A DNA stretch of 64,000 nt from Burkholderiaceae bacterium (GTDB lineage: Bacteria; Pseudomonadota; Gammaproteobacteria; Burkholderiales; Burkholderiaceae_C). The position numbers and the translations under genes were made by a program. The first letter of the stretch is position 1. Every line of letters begins with the position of its first letter. Positions 51,600 through 62,596 of the stretch are shown here, in pieces. The notes below the pieces were generated by a model. The model was not told the origin of the DNA, made no database searches, and saw only the letters and a program-made list of their open reading frames with translations. The DNA is taken from assembly GCA_913776825.1 (NCBI GenBank), contig CAJYPV010000028.1, forward strand, positions 248,001 to 312,000. Direction: 5' to 3'.

Positions 51600-52772
51600 A
51601 TGAAATCCTGGCTGCAAGACCTGTCCCTGTCCGCCGTGGTGGCGGGATTCGTGGCGGTGCTGGTCGGCTTCACCAGTTCGGTCGCGATCGTGTTCCAGGC
51701 GGCGCAGGCACTGGGCGCGACGCCCGCGCAGGCCAGCTCGTGGATCTGGGCGCTCGGCCTGGGCATGGGATTGACCAGCCTCGGTCTGTCGCTCTGGACC
51801 CGCCAGCCGGTGCTGACCGCCTGGTCCACGCCCGGTGCCGCGCTGCTGGCCGGGGTCTCGGGCGTGACCCTGTCCGAGGCGGTCGGCGCCTTCATCGTGT
51901 GCGGCGTGCTGATCGTGATCGCTGGGGCGACCCGCTGGTTCGAGCGGATCATGGACCGCATTCCGATCGCCATCGCCTCGGCCCTGCTCGCGGGCGTGCT
52001 GACCCGCTTCGGCCTGGATGCGGTGATGGCCACCCGCAGCGCGCCGACGCTGGTGCTGGTCATGGCGCTGACGTATGTGCTGGCCCGCCGCTGGTGGCCG
52101 CGCTATGCCACGCCGCTGGTGCTGATGGCCGGCGTCGCGGTGGCGGCCTGGCAGGGACGACTGCATCTGGAAGCGGTGCACTGGGCCTGGGCGATGCCGG
52201 TGTGGGTCACGCCGAGTTGGTCGCCCGCTGCGCTGATCGGCGTCGCGCTGCCGCTGTTCCTCGTCACCATGGCCTCCCAGAACCTGCCCGGTGTGGCGGC
52301 GCAGCGGGCGTCGGGCTATCAGACGCCGGTCTCCGCCAGCCTGACGGCGACGGGGCTGGCCTCCATCGTGTTCGCACCGTTCGGCGGCTATGCCTTCAAT
52401 CTGGCCGCGATCACCGCCGCCATCTGCATGGGGCCGGAAGCGCATGAGGATCCGAAGCGCCGCTATACGGCGTCGGCCATGGCGGGCGTGTTCTATCTGG
52501 CCATCGGTCTGGCGGGCGGCGCGGTGGTGGGGCTGTTGACCGCCTTTCCGCGCGAGCTGATTGCTGCGGTCGCCGGTCTGGCGCTGCTCGGCACGATTGC
52601 CGGCGGACTGTCCGCCGCGCTCAAGGACGAGCGCCATCGCGATGCGGCGATCCTGACCTTCCTCGTCACCCTGTCCGGACTGTCGATGCTGGGCATCGGC
52701 TCGGCCTTCTGGGGTGTGGTGGCCGGTACGGTTTCTCTTTTGGTGCAACACTTCCGACGTTCCGCCGCCTGA
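51600..52772 (+). CDS. benE: Benzoate/H+ symporter family protein (BenE)
   Basis: 390 residues with about ten to twelve membrane helices. Seen: VVAGFVAVLVGFTSSVAIVF near the start, AWSTPGAALLA (about 80-91), MASQNLPGVAA, and FGGYAFNLAAITAAICMGPE, all typical of the BenE (PF03594) family. BenE imports benzoate in Acinetobacter, but many members lie away from benzoate genes and their substrate is unknown; no ben or cat genes are here. The ATG at 51600 matches the family start (LQDLSLSAVVAGFV). Confidence 0.92.
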   Translation: MKSWLQDLSLSAVVAGFVAVLVGFTSSVAIVFQAAQALGATPAQASSWIWALGLGMGLTSLGLSLWTRQPVLTAWSTPGAALLAGVSGVTLSEAVGAFIVCGVLIVIAGATRWFERIMDRIPIAIASALLAGVLTRFGLDAVMATRSAPTLVLVMALTYVLARRWWPRYATPLVLMAGVAVAAWQGRLHLEAVHWAWAMPVWVTPSWSPAALIGVALPLFLVTMASQNLPGVAAQRASGYQTPVSASLTATGLASIVFAPFGGYAFNLAAITAAICMGPEAHEDPKRRYTASAMAGVFYLAIGLAGGAVVGLLTAFPRELIAAVAGLALLGTIAGGLSAALKDERHRDAAILTFLVTLSGLSMLGIGSAFWGVVAGTVSLLVQHFRRSAA

Positions 52773-52833
52773 AGCGCGGCGCTTGTGGCGCTCCAGCGGC
52801 GCCGCCCGTCATCGAAGCAGAAAGCCCCGACCC

Positions 52834-53829
52834 ATGAAGATCCTGTTCGTCGCCGATCCGCTGTCCGCATTCAACACCTACAAGGACTCCACCTTCGCGA
52901 TGATGCGCGAGGCGGCGCGCCGCGGCCATGAACTCTGGGTGTGCGAGGTGCCGGACCTGCTGTGGGTCAGCGGCAGCCGGGTCACCGCGCATGCCGCCAA
53001 ACGGCTCACGCTGACGCCCGAGGCCGTGGCCAGCAGCGCCGGCACACGGTTGGCGGTCTGGCATGAGGTGACCGCGACGCAAGACCTGGCCCTGGCCGAC
53101 ACCGATGCGGTGCTGATGCGCAAGGACCCGCCGTTCGACTCGGAATTCTTCTACGCCACCCATCTGCTGGAACAGGCGGAGCGCGAGGGCGCCCGCGTGT
53201 TCAACAAGCCGGCCGCGCTGCGCGACCATCCGGAGAAGCTGGCGATCCTCGAGTTCCCGCAATACATCTCGCCGACGCTGGTGACGCGATCCGCCGCCGC
53301 CATCCGCGCCTTCCATGCCGAGCATCAGGACATCATCCTCAAGCCGCTGGATGGCATGGGCGGCATGGGCATCTTCCGCGTCAAGGCCGACGCGCTGAAC
53401 CTGGGCAGCATCATCGAGACGCTGAACCGCCACGGCGCGCAATCGGTGATGGTCCAGCGCTTCGTGCCGGAGATCGCGCAGGGGGACAAGCGCATCCTGC
53501 TGATCGGCGGCCAGCCGGTGCCGTACAGCCTGGCCCGCATCCCGCAGGGCACCGAGGTGCGCGGCAATCTGGCCGCGGGCGGCAAGGGCGTGGCGCAGCC
53601 GCTCAGCGCGGACGATCGCCGCATTGCCGAGGCGCTTGCGCCGGTGCTGGCCCAGCGCGGCCTGCTGCTGGTCGGCCTGGATGTGATCGGCGACAAGATG
53701 ACCGAGATCAACGTCACCAGCCCGACCTGCTTCCAGGAAATCATGGAGCAGACCGGCTTCGACGTCGCCGCGGTGTTCATCGACGCGCTGGAAGCGGGCG
53801 TCGCTGCGGCCGGTGGCCAGCCGCGCTGA
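52834..53829 (+). CDS. gshB: Glutathione synthetase
   Basis: 331-residue ATP-grasp enzyme that adds glycine to gamma-glutamylcysteine, completing glutathione. Seen: KILFVADPLSAFNTYKDSTF at the start, DAVLMRKDPPFDSEFFYATH, IILKPLDGMGGMGIFRV (ATP-grasp glycine loop), MVQRFVPEIAQGDKRILLIG and NVTSPTCFQEI near the C-terminus. Length normal. Together with gshA it completes the pathway. S-formylglutathione hydrolase is encoded 63 bases later on the same strand. Confidence 0.96.
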   Translation: MKILFVADPLSAFNTYKDSTFAMMREAARRGHELWVCEVPDLLWVSGSRVTAHAAKRLTLTPEAVASSAGTRLAVWHEVTATQDLALADTDAVLMRKDPPFDSEFFYATHLLEQAEREGARVFNKPAALRDHPEKLAILEFPQYISPTLVTRSAAAIRAFHAEHQDIILKPLDGMGGMGIFRVKADALNLGSIIETLNRHGAQSVMVQRFVPEIAQGDKRILLIGGQPVPYSLARIPQGTEVRGNLAAGGKGVAQPLSADDRRIAEALAPVLAQRGLLLVGLDVIGDKMTEINVTSPTCFQEIMEQTGFDVAAVFIDALEAGVAAAGGQPR

Positions 53830-53892
53830 ATCCATCGGCCTCGCCCCACGATCTCCCTGGCGGCTCTGCCGCCGCACCACCCGAGCACTGAC

Positions 53893-54750
53893 ATGACCAC
53901 CGATTGGGAACTGCTGAGCGAGCACCGCGCCTTTGACGGCGTGCAACGATTCCACCGCCACACCTCGAGCGAGATCGGCCTGCCGATGCGCTTCGCGCTG
54001 TTCGTGCCGCCGGGCGGCGCGAAGGGCCTGCTGGTGTTCCTGGCGGGGCTGACCTGCACCGAAGAAACCTTCACCATGAAGGCGGGCGCGCAACGCCGCG
54101 CCGCGGCCTTGGGCCTGGCGCTGCTGATGCCGGACACCAGCCCGCGTGGCGAGGCGGTCACCGCGACCCCCGGCGCGACCGAGTCCTGGGATTTCGGCGT
54201 GGGCGCCGGTTTCTATCTGGACGCGACCCAGGCGCCCTGGTCGACGCACTGGCGCATGGAGAGCTACCTGATGAAGGAGCTCATCCCGCAGGTGCAGCGC
54301 GCGCTGAGCCTGACGCCGGCGCAGACCGGCGTCTTCGGTCATTCCATGGGCGGCCACGGCGCGCTGACGCTGGCGCTGCGGCATCCGGGCGCCTTCGCCT
54401 CCCTGTCCGCCATCGCGCCGATCGCGGCGCCAAGCCGTTGTCCGTGGGGCGAGAAGGCCTTCACCGGCTACCTCGGCCCCGACCGTGACGGCTGGCCCGC
54501 GCATGACGCGAGCGCGCTGATGGCGCGCCAGACGACCGTGCCTTATCCCGCAGGCATCCTGGTCGATCAGGGCTTAGGCGACAAGTTCCTGGTCGAGCAG
54601 CTGTATCCGGAAGCGCTGGAATCCGCCTGCGGCCTGGTCGGCCAGCCTCTGACGCTGCGTCGCCATGAGGGCTATGACCACGGCTATTACTTCATCGCCA
54701 GCGTCGTGGATGACCACTTGGCGCACCATGCGCGGCAACTGGTGAGGTGA
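53893..54750 (+). CDS. fghA: S-formylglutathione hydrolase
   Basis: 285-residue serine hydrolase that releases formate from S-formylglutathione in formaldehyde detoxification. The alpha/beta-hydrolase nucleophile elbow GHSMGGHGA is present at about 153, with the family blocks MRFALFVPP, LAGLTCTEETFTMKAGAQRR, MPDTSPRG, DFGVGAGFYLDAT and EGYDHGYYFIASVVDDHLAH (catalytic His). The partner S-hydroxymethylglutathione dehydrogenase is not in the window. Placement right after gshB links it to glutathione metabolism. Confidence 0.95.
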   Translation: MTTDWELLSEHRAFDGVQRFHRHTSSEIGLPMRFALFVPPGGAKGLLVFLAGLTCTEETFTMKAGAQRRAAALGLALLMPDTSPRGEAVTATPGATESWDFGVGAGFYLDATQAPWSTHWRMESYLMKELIPQVQRALSLTPAQTGVFGHSMGGHGALTLALRHPGAFASLSAIAPIAAPSRCPWGEKAFTGYLGPDRDGWPAHDASALMARQTTVPYPAGILVDQGLGDKFLVEQLYPEALESACGLVGQPLTLRRHEGYDHGYYFIASVVDDHLAHHARQLVR

Positions 54751-54762
54751 GCGGGCCCGCCC

Positions 54763-55272
54763 TCACTGAATCCGCTTCACCCGAACCGGAAAGCTCAGCC
54801 CGTCGATGGTCATGAAGAAGCCGCTCATCAGGCCCGGCTTGATGACGACCTGCGGCTGCTTCAGCGGCGCGATGACCGTGCCTTCATCCAGCAGTTGCCA
54901 GACCTGGCCGTTGGCCAGCGTGACCCGGTCATTGCGGTTCCAGCCGCTGAAATCGCGAGTCAGTTGACTCTTGAGCTCCGCAGGCGCCGCGGCCGGCCGC
55001 GCAGGCTGGCCGAAGTTGTCGGGGCTGGCGGTGGCGGTCGCCGCGGGCGCCGGCGTGGCGGCAGGTGCCGTGGCGCGGGTCGCAGCGCGAGCGTCCCTCA
55101 ACGCGCGCGCGGCCTGATCGAAGCAGGCCAGACGCGGGCCATCCTCGGTGATGTTGAGGCAACGAAGCAGGTCGGCTTCGGTCTGGGCCTGGGTCCCGGT
55201 CGCCAAGGACAGCAGCAGGGCCAGGGCGGAGATCTTCAGCGGGGACTGGGGCAGGCTCATGGGGGGACTCAT
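54763..55272 (-). CDS. Secreted protein of unknown function
   Basis: 169 residues. Signal peptide SALALLLSLATGTQAQ, followed by LLRCLNITEDGPRLACFDQA, a two-cysteine motif seen in many small periplasmic proteins of proteobacteria, including type VI-associated ones. A Pro/Ala/Thr linker and a C-terminal beta-rich domain (RVTLANGQVWQLLDEGTV, GFFMTIDGLSFPVRVKRI) follow. The function is not known. The ATG at 55272 has AGGA at proper spacing. Convergent with fghA, 12 bases apart, and divergent from uup. Confidence 0.78.
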   Translation of the reverse strand: MSPPMSLPQSPLKISALALLLSLATGTQAQTEADLLRCLNITEDGPRLACFDQAARALRDARAATRATAPAATPAPAATATASPDNFGQPARPAAAPAELKSQLTRDFSGWNRNDRVTLANGQVWQLLDEGTVIAPLKQPQVVIKPGLMSGFFMTIDGLSFPVRVKRIQ

Positions 55273-55478
55273 CTGACGTCCTGACAGCGGACGGGCACGG
55301 CCGAGCTTATCGGATGGCCAGGTCGCTGACGCTTCGGGGATGTCCGGTGTCGACCGCGACGCGAGTCGGGAACCGCACCGTCAAAACCCGGCGTTCGCGT
55401 GGACCGGGCCGGACGGGGCGAGTGCCGACCGCCAGCGCCGCGCCGCTCGCGTCGGCCGACATCAGGGACAATCGCCGG

Positions 55479-57362
<1,884 letters not shown>

Positions 57363-57436
57363 GCGGACGCCCGAGACCACACGAACCGGGCCTGGAGGCT
57401 GCTGACAAACAGGGACATTCGCTCCGGAGCTCCCGC

Positions 57437-58387
57437 ATGTTCAACGGCTCTTCCCGCCCTGTCTCGTCGACGCCGACTGGATCGTGGTCATCGACCCACG
57501 ACACCGATGTGAGCGACGAGGAGGTCCTCCCGGAGAGCATGGTCGTTCGCAGCCATGACGGCCGACCGGCTCGCCCGCCGTTGCCGCCCTGGGTGCGATC
57601 TCGGCGCGATGCCATCGGCCCGGAGGGCGTGGACGCCTACCGGCCGAGGCTGTCCGCGTGGGCCGAGGACTCCGAGCTCCCCGACCTGTCCGAGACCATC
57701 ACCCTGTCGCTCCCGCCGCAGCCGAAGCCGTTGCAGGACTGCCTGCGGGATGCGCAGACGGCGGGGCCCGATGGCCTCCCGGCGCTCACACCCGTGACCT
57801 TCCAGCGGGTGCTCGGCTGCATGCGCGACTGGGCCGCCTACGGCCGGTGCCTGCCGCACCTGGAGGAACCCGAGCCGGGATCCCCAGGCAGCGGCTTGAA
57901 TGCCGACACCCTCAAGCGCATCCACCAAGAGATGAGCGCCCGCCGACTGCAAGCGGTCGAGGTCGGGGCCTTGCTGATGGATTGGGCGACCGCTTCCGAC
58001 GGCGGATGCCAACGTCTGATCGAGCAACTGAAGGGCTGCAGCGCCGACGATGCGGTGGACGCCGTGGCTGCGATGGTGGAGGCCTCGATGAGCGCCTTCG
58101 ACGTCGACCAGACGTCCCCCACGCAACAACGCTTGTGTGAGGTGTGTCGCGCGTCGACGGTCAACGGCGAGGCGGTGGTGCGGTCTCTCGATGCCCTGGA
58201 AGGCATCAACGAGCGCGGTCGCGAGGTGATCCCGCAAGCGCCCTACATGCTGCGATGGCGCCATGTGCGGGAGCGCCTGCCTCAACTGACCCAGGCGATG
58301 CTGTCGGCGCTGGGGCAGCCGGTGCGCGATCTGCCGACGCTCAGTTCCGGGCCGCCACCGATCCCACCCCGTGAAAGCTTGCTGTGA
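57437..58387 (+). CDS. Unrecognised 316-residue protein
   Basis: I do not recognise a family. The first 35 residues are Ser/Thr-rich (SSRPVSSTPTGSWSSTHD), then acidic and helical sequence with no membrane helices, with repeated Cys (GCMRDWAAYGRCL, LIEQLKGCS, LCEVCRAST), ending in SSGPPPIPPRESLL. A GGAG site lies eight bases before the ATG. Its last 47 bases overlap the end of the hydratase-like gene on the other strand. Its Ser-rich start and Pro-rich tail recall the gene at 43227. It may be an effector-like protein, which is speculation. Confidence is for being a real gene. Confidence 0.6.
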   Translation: MFNGSSRPVSSTPTGSWSSTHDTDVSDEEVLPESMVVRSHDGRPARPPLPPWVRSRRDAIGPEGVDAYRPRLSAWAEDSELPDLSETITLSLPPQPKPLQDCLRDAQTAGPDGLPALTPVTFQRVLGCMRDWAAYGRCLPHLEEPEPGSPGSGLNADTLKRIHQEMSARRLQAVEVGALLMDWATASDGGCQRLIEQLKGCSADDAVDAVAAMVEASMSAFDVDQTSPTQQRLCEVCRASTVNGEAVVRSLDALEGINERGREVIPQAPYMLRWRHVRERLPQLTQAMLSALGQPVRDLPTLSSGPPPIPPRESLL

Positions 58388-59135
58388 CCGTGGTGCCGGG
58401 GGGCAGGTCTTTCAACACCCGCCAGGCGCCGGTGGTGACCACGCTGCCGGCCGGGACGGTCTGACCGTCGCGCGTCGCGAACTGCAACCAGCCCGCGATC
58501 AGCCACGCCGGATCATTCAGCCCATGCCCGCCGCGCCCGTCCAGCACGGCGCCATGGCTGGCGCGCAGCTCGCAGGCCTGGTTCGCCCAATCCCAACCTG
58601 ATCGCCAGGCCTGCCAGGGCCCCAGCGCCAAAGCGCCGTGGGACTGCGCATCCGCCAGCCGCAATCGGGCATCCGCCTGCAAGCCGGTCTGCCAGCGGCT
58701 GGCCAGCCATTCAATGCTGACGCACATCGCGTCGATCAGATGCTCGGCCTGACCGGGGCGCAGGCTGGCGGCCATCTCCGGCGTCACGTCCTGACCGAGC
58801 CGCAGGGCGATTTCGGCCTCCGCGCCGAACAGCGGGAGGTCGCCGAAATCGCCGCCATTGCGCAGGCCGCGCACCTCGCGCACGCCCAGCGGCGCAAGCG
58901 GCGATTGACCCAGCGCCGTCTCTCGCGACGCGCCGCCGCATTTCCAGAATTGAGGACGCCCCGGCGCGAGCCACTTCAACTGCGAGGCCAGCGCCGCTTG
59001 CGCCTGATAGGCGGCAGCGTCATCGGCCAGCGACCAGGCGTTGGCATCGAGCGGCTGACCGTCGGTCCAGGCTTGGGCCAGTGCCGCGCCCAGCGCCAGC
59101 GGAGAAGAAGAATCAGGGGTGGAGGCGATCGTCAT
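58341..59135 (-). CDS. 2-Keto-4-pentenoate hydratase-like protein
   Basis: 264 residues of the FAH/hydratase superfamily (MhpD-like): LGAALAQAWTDGQPLDANAW, AYQAQAALASQLKW, FWKCGGASRETALGQSPLAPL, AEIALRLGQDVTPEMAASL, VSIEWLASRW, HGAVLDGRGGHGLNDPAWL. Family members hydrate 2-hydroxypenta-2,4-dienoate in meta-cleavage pathways; the usual metal ligands are not fully clear here and the gene is isolated from aromatic genes, so substrate and activity are unknown. It ends within the unrecognised gene on the opposite strand (47-bp overlap). Confidence 0.78.
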   Translation of the reverse strand: MTIASTPDSSSPLALGAALAQAWTDGQPLDANAWSLADDAAAYQAQAALASQLKWLAPGRPQFWKCGGASRETALGQSPLAPLGVREVRGLRNGGDFGDLPLFGAEAEIALRLGQDVTPEMAASLRPGQAEHLIDAMCVSIEWLASRWQTGLQADARLRLADAQSHGALALGPWQAWRSGWDWANQACELRASHGAVLDGRGGHGLNDPAWLIAGWLQFATRDGQTVPAGSVVTTGAWRVLKDLPPGTTVTASFHGVGSVAARN

Positions 59136-59239
59136 GGGCGCCGATCTTAGAGGGCGGCGCGCCGATCGGGACATCGATCCGCGGTCCGGCGTCTGCCGCG
59201 CAGGCCCTGCAGGCCTTGCAGGGCGCTGAGGCGGTGGCG

Positions 59240-60688
59240 TCAGCGGCGCAAGGCGTCGCGGGCCTTCTCCAGCGCACGCCAGAAGCGCGCGTCCTGGGAG
59301 GTGGCGAAGTTGATGCGCATCAGCGTGCCAGGCTGGCGAGTCGGGCTGAAGAGGATGCCGGGCGCGATCAGCCAACCCTGGTCCATCATCGGCTGGGCCA
59401 GGCGTTCGGTGTCGACCCCGACATCCACCCAGCCGAACAGCCCGGCCGGCGCCGCCGCGAATCGGCAGCCCGCCTCTTCGGCGAGGCGAACGCAGCGCTG
59501 GCGTGCCGCCTCGAGCTTGGTCGCGACACGTTCGGAATGGCGGCGCAGCAGGCCCTGGTCCAGGCACAGCGCGACCGCCCGGTCCATCAGCGGGCTGGTG
59601 GTCAACGACGCGAGCAGCTTGAGTTCGGTGAGCTGCGCGATGCGCTCCGGACTGGCCGCGACGAAGCCCACTCGCCAGGCCGGCGACAGCATCTTCGAGA
59701 AGCCCGAGATGTAGAGCGTGCGCTGCAACTGGTCCAGCGCGGCCAGCCGGGGCGCGTGGTTGGGCGCGAACAGCGCATAGGTGTCGTCCTCGACGATCAG
59801 CAGGTCGGCCTCATGCGCGATCTGGAGCACCTGATGCGCATGGGCCAGGCTGAGCGTGGCGCCGGTGGGGTTGTGCAGCACCGAGACCGTCACATACATG
59901 CGTGGCCGGTGCTCCGCCACCAGACGCCGCATCACCGTCAGATCCGGCCCCTGCGCGCCGCGAGGCACCGGCAGCAGCCGCATGCCGGCCTGCGACAGCC
60001 GCGCATATTCGATCGCCCAGCCGGGCTCGTCGACCAGCACCGCATCGCCAGGCTTGAGAAACGCGCGGGTGGTGAGATCCAGCCCGTGGGTCGCGCCGAC
60101 GGTGGTCATGATCTGGTCGGGCGCGGCGTGGATGGCGATGTCCAGCAGACGCCGCGACAAGGCGCTGCGCAAGCGCTCATCGCCCAACGGATCGCCGTAG
60201 CCCGACAGCAGCGCATCGTCGGCCTGAGCGGCCAGCCGGCGCAGCGTGGACTGCAGCAGGCTCAGGTCCAGCCATTCCGCCGGCAGCGTGCCCAGACCGG
60301 GCGAGCGGCGGGCATCGGCCTGGAACATGCCGCGGATCAGCGCGCCCGCATCGACCGGCGGCGGAAGCGGCGCCTGCGCGGCCGCATCGGGGGCCAGCGG
60401 CGCGCGGGCCGGTTGAGGCCGGGTTTCGCGAACAAAAAACCCACGCTTCTTGCGCGCCTCCAGCAGGCCCTGCGCCAGCAGCTGGTCATAGGCGGCCACG
60501 ACGGTGTAGGGACTCACGCCGTGATGCCGCGCGCAATCCCGCACCGAGGGCAGCCGGGCGCCGGGCAGCAGCAGCCGCTGCTGAATGCGGGCGGCGAATC
60601 GCTGGGCGAGCTGCTGCGCCAGCGGCTGGCTGGCATTGCGCGACAGCACCGACGGGCCGGTGCGCGCGGCGGCTGTGCTGGTGTCCAT
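59240..60688 (-). CDS. MocR-type regulator: GntR HTH fused to aminotransferase-like domain
   Basis: 482 residues. A GntR winged helix (about 20-90: QQRLLLPGARLPSVRDCARH, VSPYTVVAAYDQLLAQGLLE) is followed by a fold-type I PLP domain with DDTYALFAPNHA and the PLP lysine in ISGFSKMLSPAWRVGF. MocR proteins regulate genes for B6 and amino acid metabolism; the aminotransferase part senses PLP or its derivatives. It diverges from an aminotransferase gene at 60803, its likely target, across an inverted repeat at 60690-60728. The start has no strong ribosome binding site. Confidence 0.93.
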   Translation of the reverse strand: MDTSTAAARTGPSVLSRNASQPLAQQLAQRFAARIQQRLLLPGARLPSVRDCARHHGVSPYTVVAAYDQLLAQGLLEARKKRGFFVRETRPQPARAPLAPDAAAQAPLPPPVDAGALIRGMFQADARRSPGLGTLPAEWLDLSLLQSTLRRLAAQADDALLSGYGDPLGDERLRSALSRRLLDIAIHAAPDQIMTTVGATHGLDLTTRAFLKPGDAVLVDEPGWAIEYARLSQAGMRLLPVPRGAQGPDLTVMRRLVAEHRPRMYVTVSVLHNPTGATLSLAHAHQVLQIAHEADLLIVEDDTYALFAPNHAPRLAALDQLQRTLYISGFSKMLSPAWRVGFVAASPERIAQLTELKLLASLTTSPLMDRAVALCLDQGLLRRHSERVATKLEAARQRCVRLAEEAGCRFAAAPAGLFGWVDVGVDTERLAQPMMDQGWLIAPGILFSPTRQPGTLMRINFATSQDARFWRALEKARDALRR

Positions 60689-60689
60689 G

Positions 60690-60728
60690 CCAATACAGAT
60701 GAAGCGCTGATGTGGTCCAGTGTATTGG
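60690..60728. promoter_or_regulatory. Candidate MocR operator
   Basis: CCAATACA (60690-60697) and TGTATTGG (60721-60728) are perfect inverted copies with 23 bases between them. They lie between the start of the MocR gene and that of its presumed target at 60803. A candidate promoter for the aminotransferase overlaps the right arm (TTGGTT 60725-60730 and TAGACT 60750-60755, 19-base gap). Confidence 0.6.
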
Positions 60729-60802
60729 TTCTGTGCTGGTCGACGCCACTAGACTGCGGTCGATATCAAGACTCACCGCGACCCCGCTGTCGGAGACACA
60801 CC

Positions 60803-62014
60803 ATGAATCGCAGTCCCTGGACCCAGGCTCGACGTGCCGCGCGCATGAACCCGTCCATCATTCGTGAAATCCTGAAGGTCACCGAGAAGCCGGGCGTGCT
60901 GTCGATGGCCGGCGGCCTGCCTTCGGCCGACACCTTCCCGGTCGAGGCGATTCGCGCCGCCTGCGATCGGGTGCTGAGCACGCAGTCCAAGGAAGCGCTG
61001 CAATACGCCGCCAGCGAAGGCCTGGCCCCGCTGCGTGCATGGGTGGCGGAGAAGGTCGCGGCGCTGGGCATCCAGGCCAGCCCGGATCAGGTGCTGATCA
61101 CCAGCGGCTCGCAACAGGGCCTGGACCTGATCGGCAAGCTGCTGTGCGATGCCGGCGCGCCGGTGGCGGTGGAAACGCCGACCTACCTCGGCGCGCTGCA
61201 GGCGTTCTCGCCGTACGAGCCGCTGTTCGCGAGCCTGGAGAGCGACGATCAAGGCCCGTTGCCGTCTGCCATCGAGGCCCTGCCGCATGACGCGCCCGGC
61301 ACCCGTTTCGCGTACCTGCTGCCCAACTATCAAAACCCCACCGGCCGGGTGATGGGCCAGGCCCGCCGCGAAGCCGTGGTCGCCGCCGCCCGCCAGGCCG
61401 GCGTGCCGATCGTCGAGGACAACCCCTACGGCGACCTCTGGTTCGATCAGGCCCCGCCGCAGGCACTGACCTCGCTCTGGCCGGAAGGCAGCCTCTATCT
61501 CGGCTCGTTCTCCAAGGTGCTGACGCCGGGCTTCCGGCTGGGTTACATCGTCGCCCCGACCGAGCTCTATCCCAAGCTGCTGCAGGCCAAGCAGGCCGCC
61601 GACCTGCACACGCCGGGCTTCAACCAGCGCGTCGTGTATGAGGTCATCAAGGATGGCTTCCTGGACCAGCACGTGCCCAAGATCCGCGCCCGCTACAAGG
61701 CCAACCGCGATGCGATGGCCGCTGCGCTGCGCGAGGCGCTGCCGCCCGGCTGCGACTGGCACATGCCCGAGGGCGGCATGTTCTTCTGGATCCGGCTGCC
61801 AGAAGGTCTCGACGCGATGGCGCTGCTGCCGCAAGCGGTCGAGGCCGGCATCGCCTACGTGCCCGGCGCCGCGTTCTACGCCCATCAGCCGGACCCGCGC
61901 ACGCTGCGGCTGTCCTTCGTCACCCTGACGCCGGACCTGATCCGCGAAGGCGTCGACAAGCTGGGCCGCGTGCTGCACGAGGCACTGGCTGCAGTGGAAG
62001 CGCCCACGCCGTGA
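60803..62014 (+). CDS. PLP-dependent aminotransferase family protein
   Basis: 403-residue fold-type I enzyme resembling 2-aminoadipate/aromatic aminotransferases (LysN-like): MNPSIIREILKV, GVLSMAGGLPSADTFPVEAI, LQYAASEGLAPLRAWVAEKV, YLLPNYQNPTGRVM, EDNPYGDLWFDQ, and the PLP lysine in LGSFSKVLTPGFRLGYIVAP. CGGAG is seven bases before the ATG. Its stop overlaps the next gene's GTG (GTGA). The adjacent MocR probably controls it. The substrate is probably an amino acid but is not shown. Confidence 0.93.
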   Translation: MNRSPWTQARRAARMNPSIIREILKVTEKPGVLSMAGGLPSADTFPVEAIRAACDRVLSTQSKEALQYAASEGLAPLRAWVAEKVAALGIQASPDQVLITSGSQQGLDLIGKLLCDAGAPVAVETPTYLGALQAFSPYEPLFASLESDDQGPLPSAIEALPHDAPGTRFAYLLPNYQNPTGRVMGQARREAVVAAARQAGVPIVEDNPYGDLWFDQAPPQALTSLWPEGSLYLGSFSKVLTPGFRLGYIVAPTELYPKLLQAKQAADLHTPGFNQRVVYEVIKDGFLDQHVPKIRARYKANRDAMAAALREALPPGCDWHMPEGGMFFWIRLPEGLDAMALLPQAVEAGIAYVPGAAFYAHQPDPRTLRLSFVTLTPDLIREGVDKLGRVLHEALAAVEAPTP

Positions 62015-62553
62015 GCGCCGGCCCGGGCGACGCGTCTCCCGCTGAATCGGGCGGTGCCGCTGACCGGGCCGCCGGCCACGCGGTGAGCGTCCAGCCGCTC
62101 GCACCGCCCGCGCCCGATGTGGCGCCGCAACTGGACGAGCGCTGGACCGAGGACGATCTCGCCGTGATTCATGGCGTGATCAGCCGCACCTACTGGGCGG
62201 AAGGGATTCCGCTCGACGTGATGCGGCGCGCGATGGCGGGCTCGCTCAACCTGCTGATGCGCAGCCGCGCAGGCGCGGTGCTGGGTTATGCGCGGGTCGT
62301 CACCGACCGCGCCACCTTCGCGTATCTGTGCGATGTCTTCGTGCTGGAAGCGCGACGCGGCCAGGGTCTGGGAGACTGGATGATCGGCCAGGTGGTCGCC
62401 CATCCGGCGCTGCGGGGCTTGCGACGCTTCAGCCTGTTCACGCGCGATGCGCACGCGCTCTATGCCCGTCACGGCTTCACACCGCTGGCTGCGCCGGAGC
62501 GCGGCATGGAGCGCGTGCGGCCGGACATCTATCGCCAGCCGCCGCCGCGCTGA
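62011..62553 (+). CDS. GNAT family N-acetyltransferase
   Basis: 180 residues. The first 45 are Ala/Pro-rich and probably not part of the domain. The GNAT fold follows: AGAVLGYARVVTDRATFAYL, CDVFVLEARRGQGLGDWMIG with the acetyl-CoA-binding RGQGLG, and LFTRDAHALYARHGFTPL. The GTG start overlaps the aminotransferase stop, so the two are translationally coupled. The acceptor is unknown, perhaps an amino acid derivative. Confidence 0.85.
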   Translation: MSAGPGDASPAESGGAADRAAGHAVSVQPLAPPAPDVAPQLDERWTEDDLAVIHGVISRTYWAEGIPLDVMRRAMAGSLNLLMRSRAGAVLGYARVVTDRATFAYLCDVFVLEARRGQGLGDWMIGQVVAHPALRGLRRFSLFTRDAHALYARHGFTPLAAPERGMERVRPDIYRQPPPR

Positions 62554-62596
62554 CGCGCGGGACGGCGATCTGTTTTCCGTCCTCTGAGGGCCCTTC

